A stretch of DNA of 9,833 nt from Candidatus Thalassarchaeaceae archaeon (GCA_030747885.1 JASLJW010000161.1:1-9833); one strand, 5' to 3'. Positions 1 to 6,165 are shown, counted from the stretch's first letter. A program made the numbers and translations. Notes: generated by a model from the letters alone, not told the origin.

Positions 1-24
1 ATAGTATTACTAGGGTAATATTAT
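1..24. repeat. Imperfect inverted repeat upstream of the RHH-folE-que operon
   Basis: Bases 1-10 (ATAGTATTAC) and 15-24 (GTAATATTAT) are reverse complements at 9 of 10 positions, separated by TAGG. Within the left part, 2-12 (TAGTATTACTA) is also a palindrome around its central T. The repeat begins at the window edge, so it may extend upstream. It lies directly before, and partly within, the probable promoter of the RHH gene. It could be an operator or the end of an upstream transcript; the sequence alone does not decide. Confidence 0.5.
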
Positions 25-26
25 AA
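19..26 (+). promoter_or_regulatory. Probable TATA box of the RHH-folE-que operon
   Basis: TATTATAA lies 23-30 nt upstream of the ATG at 49. That is where an archaeal TATA box would sit for a leaderless or nearly leaderless transcript starting at or close to the ATG. There is no convincing Shine-Dalgarno sequence between it and the start (the segment is ATAGGCAAAAAT), which agrees with a leaderless message. A second candidate, ATTATAAT at 31-38, is too close to the start. The box lies inside the repeat block. Confidence 0.45.
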
Positions 27-41
27 GAGGATTATAATAGG
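20..41 (+). repeat. Two tandem 11-bp direct repeats, possible RHH operator half-sites
   Basis: Bases 20-30 (ATTATAAGAGG) and 31-41 (ATTATAATAGG) are adjacent copies identical at 10 of 11 positions, about one helical turn apart. Ribbon-helix-helix repressors commonly bind as tandem dimers to repeated sites spaced by about a turn, and the gene starting 8 nt downstream encodes an RHH protein. Autoregulation is therefore plausible but is inference; AT-rich promoter DNA can also look repetitive by chance. Confidence 0.45.
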
Positions 42-48
42 CAAAAAT

Positions 49-219
49 ATGCCTAAGGTAAGTCTAGATATGCCACTTCAGATTGTTGAAGATTTGAAGA
101 AGCATGTGGGTGATGAAAAAAAGTATGTTAGTTTGGCAGATGCAATCCGAACTGCATGTCGTAAATTGTTAGATCAATTGGATGAAATTGATGCACGTCA
201 TGGACGATTGGAGGAATAA
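49..219 (+). CDS. Small ribbon-helix-helix (CopG/Arc-like) DNA-binding protein
   Basis: This is a 56-aa protein from ATG 49 to TAA 217-219. Residues 2-8 (PKVSLDM) form the expected N-terminal beta strand. Helix A follows at about 9-19 (PLQIVEDLKKH), then a polar turn, then helix B at about 28-45 (SLADAIRTACRKLLDQLD). This layout is the complete ribbon-helix-helix fold, in which two chains pair their strands and place them in the DNA major groove. The charged tail (DEIDARHGRLEE) may extend helix B. It is the first gene of the preQ0 operon, 2 nt before folE, so a local regulator is the natural reading; its target is not shown by the sequence. An antitoxin role is possible for RHH proteins, but no toxin gene is adjacent. 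Confidence 0.8.
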   Translation: MPKVSLDMPLQIVEDLKKHVGDEKKYVSLADAIRTACRKLLDQLDEIDARHGRLEE

Positions 220-221
220 TT

Positions 222-797
222 ATGGTTGAAAGATCAGAAGCTGAAGAGGCTGTGAAGATACTGTTACAGTATCTTGAGAATGACTCGACACGTGAAGGAT
301 TACTAGATACCCCCAAGAGGGTAATTGATTCGTTCGATGAGATTTTTTCAGGATATGGAAAAGACCCTGCTGAAGTACTAGCATCAACGTTTAATGGTGA
401 AGGTTACGATGGAATTGTTTTGTTAAGAGATATCGAATTCCATTCTACCTGCGAACATCATCTTCAACCATTTATTGGTAAAGCACATGTTGCATACATT
501 CCTGTTGATAGAATTGTGGGGATTAGCAAACTAGCACGTTTAGTTGATTTACATGCACGTAGACTTCAGAATCAAGAAAGAATAACGAAAGGAGTTGCAG
601 ACGATTTGGAGAAGTATATTTCCCCGATGGGGTGTGCTGTAATCATTGAAGCTCGTCATGGATGTATGCGTTGTCGTGGCGTTGTTAAGCAGAATGCAGT
701 GATGACTACCAGTGCAATGCGAGGAGTATTTTTCGACAAGGCTGAGGCACGTAGTGAATTAATGCAATTGATTCAATCAAGGCCATTAGATTCCTGA
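222..797 (+). CDS. folE: GTP cyclohydrolase I (type IA)
   Basis: This 191-aa protein converts GTP to 7,8-dihydroneopterin triphosphate, the entry step to folate and to 7-deazaguanines such as preQ0. The zinc ligands match the E. coli enzyme in spacing: Cys77 and His80 in STCEHH and Cys148 in RHGCMRC, corresponding to C110, H113 and C181. Active-site His79 and His146 are also present. GISKLARLVDLHARRLQNQE at 100-119 is the conserved core segment. The N-terminal helix (about 3-20) and the LLDTPKRV segment are typical of the family, so the protein is full length. Many archaea use unrelated cyclohydrolases (MptA or FolE2 type); a canonical FolE here points to bacterial ancestry. Its place with queE, queC and queD says its product feeds QueD. 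The stop codon overlaps the GAGGT that probably serves the next gene. Confidence 0.96.
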   Translation: MVERSEAEEAVKILLQYLENDSTREGLLDTPKRVIDSFDEIFSGYGKDPAEVLASTFNGEGYDGIVLLRDIEFHSTCEHHLQPFIGKAHVAYIPVDRIVGISKLARLVDLHARRLQNQERITKGVADDLEKYISPMGCAVIIEARHGCMRCRGVVKQNAVMTTSAMRGVFFDKAEARSELMQLIQSRPLDS

Positions 798-805
798 GGT
801 ATTCC

Positions 806-2068
806 ATGACTAATGATCAGCAATATTACGAATCTCTGATTGTTCAGGGACATCCTCCAGAACATGCATTACACTATACGAGAACATATTTCCCCGATTT
901 TTATCCTAGTCCTCAGAATAACATCCTACCTCAACAAGTATACTATCAAATTCCAGTTGTTCAACAACAGAAGAATAATCGTACACTTTTCATTGTATTA
1001 GGGGTAGGAATATTTGCATTGGCAGTTGTTGCAATGTTGATTATAGCAGTGTTTTCTGTTGCATTGTTTGAATCTCAGGATTCTACTCCTGAATTTGGTT
1101 TTCGTCACGATGTTAATCCCATTACGTATGAGGAGTTAGGTGACAATCAAGCGCCATATAATACCTCAGATTATCCTAATTTTAGTAGTGTAGTCTATAT
1201 CGAAGGCACAGCCACTGATGGTGAGATATATTCTGGATCTGGAGTCGTGATTGCAGAACGATGGGTATTGACAGCAGCTCACGTAATGGAAGGAATGAAA
1301 GTCAGTGATACGTTTGTATTCATTGGAAATGATTACGAATCTTTCGATTTTCGAATTCCCATCAAAAGTTATTCAATTCATCCTGGATGGCCATTAGCTA
1401 CAAAATATTCAGCGGATGAACAGGATGAAATTCTTGAAGAAGGAACAGACATTGCATTAATCGAATTGGAGGAATCAGTTGATTCATCGACTGTAGACAT
1501 TGCAATGTGGTACAATAGTAACTCTTCATCTCAAAATAATGAATTACTTGATTCAAAGATATATATTTCTGGTTTTGGAGATTATAGTGAAGATAATTCA
1601 ATGTGTTCAGAACATTGTTTGACAGATTCAGATGGATATTTCTCAAAGCGTAGAGCGTGGGAAAATACACTTGATAGGATTGTTGAAGATATTCAATCAA
1701 CAGTTGAATATGAAAATCAATTAGAATGGAAAGGTGGTTGGATTGTATACGATTTCGATGGCCCATGGAAAAATCATAATTCACTTGCGTCTGGTGAAAC
1801 ATATAATTTTGAACAGGGAGATTATTCCTATGCAGGACAAGGAGATAGTGATCCGAAACCCTTGGCTTTGGAGGGCACTAGTGTTGCAGGTGATTCAGGT
1901 GGTCCAACGTTTGCTTTGATTGATGGCAATTGGACAGTGATTGGACTAACATCTCATGGTAGTGCTGCTGCAAATTATGGAGATGTGGCCTTCAATACTG
2001 CAGTTTTCAGCCATTATGCCTGGATATGCAGCCATCACCAATTAGGCAAGGAGATTCCGGGGTGCTAA
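806..2068 (+). CDS. Membrane-anchored trypsin-like serine protease (S1 fold)
   Basis: This 420-aa protein has a cytosolic N-terminal stretch of about 58 residues rich in Gln, Tyr and Pro, one transmembrane segment at about 61-88, and a large extracytoplasmic domain. The catalytic triad is visible: His159 in LTAAHV, Asp215 in GTDIAL and Ser364 in GDSGGP. GSGVVIA at 144-150 is the usual strand before the His. About 150 residues separate Asp and Ser, more than in a minimal trypsin. This insert contains a possible disulfide (Cys267, Cys271) and many acidic residues. Residues 5-33 (helical, ending in YFPDFYP) resemble a short UBA-like helix bundle, which is only a guess. The topology predicts proteolysis outside the membrane. 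It sits 8 nt after folE and 1 nt before queE, so it is almost certainly co-transcribed with preQ0 genes, but its substrate and any link to them are unknown. Confidence 0.88.
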   Translation: MTNDQQYYESLIVQGHPPEHALHYTRTYFPDFYPSPQNNILPQQVYYQIPVVQQQKNNRTLFIVLGVGIFALAVVAMLIIAVFSVALFESQDSTPEFGFRHDVNPITYEELGDNQAPYNTSDYPNFSSVVYIEGTATDGEIYSGSGVVIAERWVLTAAHVMEGMKVSDTFVFIGNDYESFDFRIPIKSYSIHPGWPLATKYSADEQDEILEEGTDIALIELEESVDSSTVDIAMWYNSNSSSQNNELLDSKIYISGFGDYSEDNSMCSEHCLTDSDGYFSKRRAWENTLDRIVEDIQSTVEYENQLEWKGGWIVYDFDGPWKNHNSLASGETYNFEQGDYSYAGQGDSDPKPLALEGTSVAGDSGGPTFALIDGNWTVIGLTSHGSAAANYGDVAFNTAVFSHYAWICSHHQLGKEIPGC

Positions 2069-2069
2069 G

Positions 2070-2672
2070 ATGAACACACAGACATATCCTATCGTAGAAA
2101 TTTTCCATTCAGTACAGGGTGAAGGATTTCATACTGGAATACCTCATGTATTCATTCGATTTGGAAATTGTAATCTCAGATGTGAATGGTGTGATACTGA
2201 TTTTCTGAAGTTTACTGATATGGAAATTAGTGAAATTGTAGAGAAGGTACTTTCCTATGACTGTAAACGAGTAATTTTCACAGGCGGTGAGCCAACAATG
2301 CAAGATTTATCATCTATTGGAACGATATTGAAGAATCATGGAATCCACCTTTCAATTGAAACAAATGGAACAATAATGGTAGATTCCGTTATCGATTGGA
2401 TATGTGTTTCACCCAAGGACCAATTGTATCCTAATTCAACAATAAAACAGAGAATTGGAGATGAACTCAAGGTCGTATATTGTGGTCAAGATTTGTCTAT
2501 GTATGATAATCTGAAAAATGGCTTTGATCACCATTTCATTCAACCATGTTTTATGGAATCTGAGAGTATTGAAGAGAATGGGAGAAGTTTCCAAGTTGTC
2601 GAAGAGTTGGTGAAGAAAAACCCTGGATGGAGGCTATCACTTCAGACACATAAGTGGATGGGGGTTTCATGA
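2070..2672 (+). CDS. queE: 7-carboxy-7-deazaguanine synthase (radical SAM)
   Basis: This 200-aa QueE converts 6-carboxytetrahydropterin to 7-carboxy-7-deazaguanine using S-adenosylmethionine and a 4Fe-4S cluster. The N-terminus has the family signature around SVQGEG (14-19). The cluster-binding CX3CX2C motif is Cys34, Cys38 and Cys41 in GNCNLRCEWCDT; the following Asp-Thr is the part used for Mg binding in characterised QueE proteins. GGEP at 72-75 is the SAM-binding loop, and ETNG at about 107-110 is a further radical SAM strand motif. The length is normal for the compact QueE group. Its ATG follows the protease stop by 1 nt, with GGGGTG a few bases upstream as a weak ribosome site. Its own stop overlaps the start of queC (ATGATG), implying translational coupling of consecutive pathway enzymes. 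Confidence 0.95.
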   Translation: MNTQTYPIVEIFHSVQGEGFHTGIPHVFIRFGNCNLRCEWCDTDFLKFTDMEISEIVEKVLSYDCKRVIFTGGEPTMQDLSSIGTILKNHGIHLSIETNGTIMVDSVIDWICVSPKDQLYPNSTIKQRIGDELKVVYCGQDLSMYDNLKNGFDHHFIQPCFMESESIEENGRSFQVVEELVKKNPGWRLSLQTHKWMGVS

Positions 2673-3451
2673 TGGGTAAGAGAGCAGTCATGGCCTTATC
2701 AGGGGGAATGGATTCTACATCGTTGTTGGTTAGACTACTAGAACAAGGATATTTTGTTACCTGTCTTTCATACAATTATGGGCAGAAACATTCGATTGAA
2801 GTTGAACTCGCATCAATGAATGTAAATCGATTTATTGATCATGGATTCAAAATAGATCACAAAATTATAGATTTGACAAGTGCAATGTCTTCATTTCATT
2901 CTGCACTAACAACAGATGGTTTCGATGTTCCTGAAGGGCACTATGAAGAGGAACAGATGAAACAAACAGTGGTCCCGAATCGTAATGCAATCTTTTCATC
3001 AATATTGTATGGAATGGCTTTGAGTATCTCGACTAGAGAGGATATTGACGTTGTAGTTGCTTTGGGAGTTCATAGTGGCGATCATGCAATATATCCAGAT
3101 TGTAGACCCGAATTCTATGATGCTCTTTCTGCCGCATTTAGCATAGGTAATTGGGATTCGGGAAGAGTACGATTTGAATTACCGTATATTGATGGAGACA
3201 AAACCACAATCTTGGGTGATGCATTGAAGTGTTGCAATACATTGGGGCTTGATTTTGATGATGTAATGAGAAATACAATTACTTCCTATAATCCAGATGA
3301 TAAAGGCCGTTCCAGTGGTAAATCTGGATCTGATGTTGAAAGAATTCTGGCCTTTCACGATATAGGTAGAATTGATCCAATAGAATATATTGATTCATGG
3401 GAGGTAGTTCTCGAAAATGCCCTCAATGTAATGAAGGAACATGGTGATTGA
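2669..3451 (+). CDS. queC: 7-cyano-7-deazaguanine (preQ0) synthase, without the usual zinc cysteines
   Basis: This is a 260-aa QueC, the ATP-dependent enzyme that turns 7-carboxy-7-deazaguanine plus ammonia into preQ0. The pyrophosphatase loop SGGMDS is at 11-16, VPNRN at 102-106 and PDCRPEF at 143-149, all as in the family. The C-terminal zinc site is changed. The usual pattern of four cysteines aligns with Ser206 (SYN), Ser216, Ser219 and Asp222 (SSGKSGSD), with near-canonical spacing of 10, 3 and 3. The only nearby cysteines are Cys188-Cys189. The start is ATG 2669 or the adjacent ATG 2672, both overlapping the queE stop. A GTG at 2654 is also in frame, but it would add residues outside the family core. 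Operon context supports true preQ0 synthesis; a diverged amide- or nitrile-forming activity cannot be excluded. Confidence 0.92.
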   Translation: MMGKRAVMALSGGMDSTSLLVRLLEQGYFVTCLSYNYGQKHSIEVELASMNVNRFIDHGFKIDHKIIDLTSAMSSFHSALTTDGFDVPEGHYEEEQMKQTVVPNRNAIFSSILYGMALSISTREDIDVVVALGVHSGDHAIYPDCRPEFYDALSAAFSIGNWDSGRVRFELPYIDGDKTTILGDALKCCNTLGLDFDDVMRNTITSYNPDDKGRSSGKSGSDVERILAFHDIGRIDPIEYIDSWEVVLENALNVMKEHGD

Positions 3452-3851
3452 TTTGACTAATGAACGTGATCATGAATGGAAAGAAAAACTTAGTCCACTT
3501 GCATATCGAGTAACACGAGAGGGAGCTACAGAGAAACCATTTTCTGGAGAATATTATATGGAGAAGAGAGATGGAAATTATCATTGTATATGCTGTGGAC
3601 ATATTTTGTTTAACTCATCAATGAAGTATCATTCAGGGTGTGGATGGCCTTCGTTTCATACAGAACATGAAGATGCTGGAATAACGAGAATAGTTGATCA
3701 AAGCCATGGTATGAATCGTATAGAAGTACGATGTGGTTCATGTGATTCTCACCTTGGACATGTATTCAATGATGGTCCGATGGAACATGGTGGCGAACGA
3801 TACTGCATAAATTCAGTATCATTATCATTCGATGAGGAGTTGGAAAAATGA
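3441..3851 (+). CDS. msrB: Peptide-methionine (R)-S-oxide reductase
   Basis: This 136-aa MsrB reduces the R-epimer of methionine sulfoxide in proteins. Zinc ligands are Cys49 and Cys52 (CICC) and Cys98 and Cys101 (RCGSC). The catalytic cysteine is Cys122 in GERYCINS, and Cys67 in CGWPSFH is a candidate resolving cysteine. SHGMNR and HLGHVFNDGP are typical of the family. There is no signal peptide, so it acts in the cytosol. The start overlaps queC by 11 nt, with AAGGA at 3434-3438; the GTG at 3444 is an equally possible start and would change only one residue. The stop overlaps queD (ATGA). Its insertion between two preQ0 genes is unusual; no catalytic role in that pathway is known to me, so shared regulation or protection from oxidation is the likely link (inference). 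Confidence 0.95.
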   Translation: MVIDLTNERDHEWKEKLSPLAYRVTREGATEKPFSGEYYMEKRDGNYHCICCGHILFNSSMKYHSGCGWPSFHTEHEDAGITRIVDQSHGMNRIEVRCGSCDSHLGHVFNDGPMEHGGERYCINSVSLSFDEELEK

Positions 3852-4303
3852 CTACTAGAATTAGACGATGGATTGAGACAGATACAGGACATAGGGTTCC
3901 TAATCACAAGAGTAAATGTAAACACATTCACGGACATAGGTATCGATGGGAAGCAGAAATTGAAGGAGATATTGTTGAAGTTGAAGGTGTGTCTGATGAA
4001 GGCATGTTAATGGATTTCAGTGATGTTTCTGACATACTCAAAGAACATGTACATGACGTGGTAGATCATGCATTTATTGTATATTCAGGAGATCAAGATG
4101 CTAGAGATGCATTGGCGATGATGGGACCTCATCATCGTACTGTGGTTGTGGATTTCATACCCACAGCTGAGAATCTTGCTAAGTGGGCGTTTGAACAAGT
4201 CAATCCCCATATTCAGACAGCATATGGAAATCAATTACGACTTGTGGCTATGCATGTTCGTGAAACGCCGAAATCTTGGGCTTCATGGATTCTACAATCA
4301 TAG
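3848..4303 (+). CDS. queD: 6-carboxytetrahydropterin synthase
   Basis: This 151-aa member of the 6-pyruvoyltetrahydropterin synthase fold is the second step of preQ0 formation, using the FolE product. Zinc is expected on His15 (TGHRV), His28 and His30. Cys24 with HGH forms the CX3HGH motif that marks QueD. MDF (55-57), VDH (72-74), PTAEN (105-109) and VRET (137-140) supply the remaining conserved pocket residues, with Glu139 in the expected substrate-anchoring place. It is longer than the E. coli enzyme because of an insert at about 80-100, seen in several longer QueD proteins. The ATGA overlap with msrB indicates coupled translation. It is the last gene of the operon, and its stop at 4301-4303 abuts the stop of the convergent gene. 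Confidence 0.94.
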   Translation: MTTRIRRWIETDTGHRVPNHKSKCKHIHGHRYRWEAEIEGDIVEVEGVSDEGMLMDFSDVSDILKEHVHDVVDHAFIVYSGDQDARDALAMMGPHHRTVVVDFIPTAENLAKWAFEQVNPHIQTAYGNQLRLVAMHVRETPKSWASWILQS

Positions 4304-5182
4304 TTTGATTAATTTTTCAGAAGTTGCAAGAAAACAAACATTCGGTATAACAAAACATAACGGTTCTGATAGTGGTGAGAATTCATCAATCATCGGACAT
4401 TCAAAACCGTCTGATTGTAGTTCAAGTGGCTGTATTGTTGAAATGTCGATTGGTAATTCAATTTCAGAAAATGCAAAAATCGAATCACGGTCTGTATACG
4501 ATACTGCAGCGTCTTGAAACGACAAAAACTCGATTGCATTATTCCATGAATCAAATATTTCGGAAAATTGTGAATTCAATTTTTTTTCTTTTTTACCGTG
4601 AGACACACAATTCAATTTTGGAGCACTTCCCTTTCCAGGAGAAATAATTGTTGTAAATATCCCCTCCTGATGAGTATGTACAAATTTTTGAGGAAGATGT
4701 GTTGCTAGTACATCAGAAAGAACTCTGGTTCCTAATGCATACAAATGACTACTCATACTATTTTTGAGAAAAAGTACCGTAGAACCTTGAGGTACTTGCG
4801 GTGGTGCTGATTTGAGGTAAAGGCGCCAATTACTCTGTATTGGGGAAAAAAACAATCGCCGAATAGGTCCAAGGAATGAAGGTCCAAAGTTTCCATGACG
4901 ATATGTGAGAATAGTGAATATCGTTTTCCCATTTTCTTCCCACAATTCAAGTCCATTGGGGACGAAATGACGAACTCTTTCAGATTCGACAATCCAATTC
5001 ATGTAAACAACATTAGTAACATCACTTCGCAATTTCAGAAACGGAAATATTGACGTGAATACACGTCGACATCGAGCTACGATTTTCGAATTAGAAATAG
5101 CTGCAGTCATGCCAATGATAGGGCCCCTTCGAGGAGAAATGAAACGATTTCCTAATTTGTCCAATGTCTGTTCCTTGGGCAT
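4298..5182 (-). CDS. DUF2071 (YqjF-like) family protein
   Basis: This 294-aa protein belongs to the DUF2071 group, which shares the acetoacetate decarboxylase-like fold but has no settled function. I recognise it from the segment at 61-125: MNWIVESERVRHFVP, then TYRHGNFGPSFLGPIRR at 93-109 and SPIQSNWRLYL at 113-123. The first 50 residues (basic, ending in a short hydrophobic stretch at about 41-50) lie before the family core. Met25 is an alternative start. There is no convincing Shine-Dalgarno sequence before ATG 5182. It begins 8 nt after the methyltransferase stop and is the last gene of the ribosomal-protein operon. Its stop (4298-4300) is next to, and inside the overlap with, the queD end. 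The substrate is unknown and I do not assign an enzymatic role. Confidence 0.8.
   Translation of the reverse strand: MPKEQTLDKLGNRFISPRRGPIIGMTAAISNSKIVARCRRVFTSIFPFLKLRSDVTNVVYMNWIVESERVRHFVPNGLELWEENGKTIFTILTYRHGNFGPSFLGPIRRLFFSPIQSNWRLYLKSAPPQVPQGSTVLFLKNSMSSHLYALGTRVLSDVLATHLPQKFVHTHQEGIFTTIISPGKGSAPKLNCVSHGKKEKKLNSQFSEIFDSWNNAIEFLSFQDAAVSYTDRDSIFAFSEIELPIDISTIQPLELQSDGFECPMIDEFSPLSEPLCFVIPNVCFLATSEKLIKL
4580..4594 (+). terminator. Oligo-T tract, candidate terminator of the preQ0 operon
   Basis: The plus strand reads eight T, one C and six T at 4580-4594. Long T runs are the main intrinsic termination signal in archaea. A shorter T5 run at 4313-4317 lies just after the queD stop and could act first. 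The long tract falls inside the opposite-strand DUF2071 gene, where it encodes a Lys-rich stretch (KKEKK), so its T-richness may only reflect that coding need. Confidence 0.3.
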
Positions 5183-5190
5183 ATTATCAT

Positions 5191-5958
5191 CTACATTTGG
5201 TCATTTTCACGTTGAACGAATTCTAGTGCATCTGCAGCATCACTTAGAATTCCAATCAAACGATGAGCTTCAAATTCATCGGGTCCACTTCGCATCAATG
5301 TCCTGATAAGTTGTTCTTCTGCTCCTCTTTTTTTACTTTCATGTAAGGGAAGTGACTGAGCGATTCTTGATGCGGTGTTTTTCATTGTCCTTCGTTGATC
5401 CGGATTCATCATTGATTTTTCTTCTTGAGATATTATTGACATTGTTGAGTGTATTGAGTATGAAACAACAGTAACTGCATGTGATAGATTGAGGATAGGA
5501 TAACCTTCCCATGATGGAATAGTCAAAAGCAAGTCACACAATCGTAATTCATCTTGTAGTAATCCAATTCCTTCAGGTCCAAATACTATCGCAACCCGGC
5601 CTGTGAGTCCTTCAAATGATTCAATCAGTTGATCAGGAGTCAGAAAATGCCGAAATTGAATTTTTGCACCTAACTCCCTTTTTCCGGATGTTCCAATCAC
5701 TAGAGAGATATCATTCATACATGATTCCCAATCTTCGTGAATCTCTGCATTATCCAAAACTGATTGAGCATGTTTTGCCCGTTTCCGGGTTTCTTCATCC
5801 CATTCCCCGTCATGTCCAATAACACGTAACTTATCGAAACCGAAGTTTAGCATTCCTCTACACACTGCTCCAATATTACCTGAAAATGCAGGTTTAACGA
5901 GGACAAATACAACCTCAAGAGGATACTCAGGAAGAGGTATTTCTAGTCGATTGCCCAC
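5191..5958 (-). CDS. trmJ: SPOUT RNA methyltransferase, TrmJ-like (tRNA 2'-O-methylation)
   Basis: This 255-aa TrmH/SpoU-superfamily enzyme would transfer a methyl group from SAM to a ribose 2'-OH. Motif 1 is SGNIGAVCR at 26-34, with Asn28 and Arg34. Motif 2 is VAIVFGPEGIGL at 122-133. Motif 3 is YPILNLSHAV at 153-162. These form the trefoil-knot SAM site. The C-terminal helical extension (about 185-255) is typical of TrmJ, which in archaea methylates the ribose at tRNA position 32; the exact target is inferred from similarity. The start is GTG at 5958, preceded by GAGGC (5966-5970), which overlaps the S17e stop at a spacing of 7 nt. It is co-transcribed with four ribosomal-protein genes, so its expression should follow translation capacity. 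Confidence 0.88.
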   Translation of the reverse strand: MGNRLEIPLPEYPLEVVFVLVKPAFSGNIGAVCRGMLNFGFDKLRVIGHDGEWDEETRKRAKHAQSVLDNAEIHEDWESCMNDISLVIGTSGKRELGAKIQFRHFLTPDQLIESFEGLTGRVAIVFGPEGIGLLQDELRLCDLLLTIPSWEGYPILNLSHAVTVVSYSIHSTMSIISQEEKSMMNPDQRRTMKNTASRIAQSLPLHESKKRGAEEQLIRTLMRSGPDEFEAHRLIGILSDAADALEFVQRENDQM

Positions 5959-5969
5959 AGGGTTCGCCT

Positions 5970-6164
5970 CTAATCGCGACGCCTCTGAACATACCTGGTG
6001 ATGTATCCAGCGATCCAGTTACGCATACGCTTGTTAGATCCTACATCAGTATACTCCATGACGAGAAGCTTGTTGTTCTCAAAATCAGAATTGAACTTAT
6101 CAGGATACTTCTCGACTAATAGTAGAGCTCGAGATTTGATAAATGAGGGTCTGATGTTTCCCAT
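5970..6164 (-). CDS. rps17e: 30S ribosomal protein S17e
   Basis: This is a 64-aa small-subunit protein of the archaeal/eukaryotic S17e family. MGNIRPSFIK at the start, EKYPDKFNSDFENNK in the middle and NWIAGYITRYVQ near the end match the family along its full length. I chose ATG 6164, not the in-frame ATG upstream at 6191: the family begins at MGNIR, GAGGGTG lies 6 nt before this ATG, and the upstream ATG would overlap L31e. It starts 1 nt after the L31e stop. It is a structural protein with no catalytic role. Confidence 0.95.
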   Translation of the reverse strand: MGNIRPSFIKSRALLLVEKYPDKFNSDFENNKLLVMEYTDVGSNKRMRNWIAGYITRYVQRRRD

Positions 6165-6165
6165 A

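Noticed and set aside
49..219. RHH protein as the antitoxin of a toxin-antitoxin pair
   Set aside because: The following gene is a complete GTP cyclohydrolase, and no small toxin-like gene is seen downstream. The upstream side is outside the window, so this is unlikely but not excluded.
1398..1802. 134-codon open frame on the minus strand inside the protease gene
   Set aside because: Its translation is low-complexity (rich in Leu, Gln, Tyr, Asn and His) with no family motif, and it mirrors the well-supported protease with a complete catalytic triad.
2654..2668. Upstream GTG start for queC
   Set aside because: The two ATG codons at 2669 and 2672 overlap the queE stop in the usual coupled arrangement, and the extra residues (MDGGF) are not part of the QueC core.
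4146..4517. Plus-strand open frame spanning the end of queD and the start of the convergent region
   Set aside because: It is an alternate frame of queD and antisense to the DUF2071 gene, both with clear family motifs.
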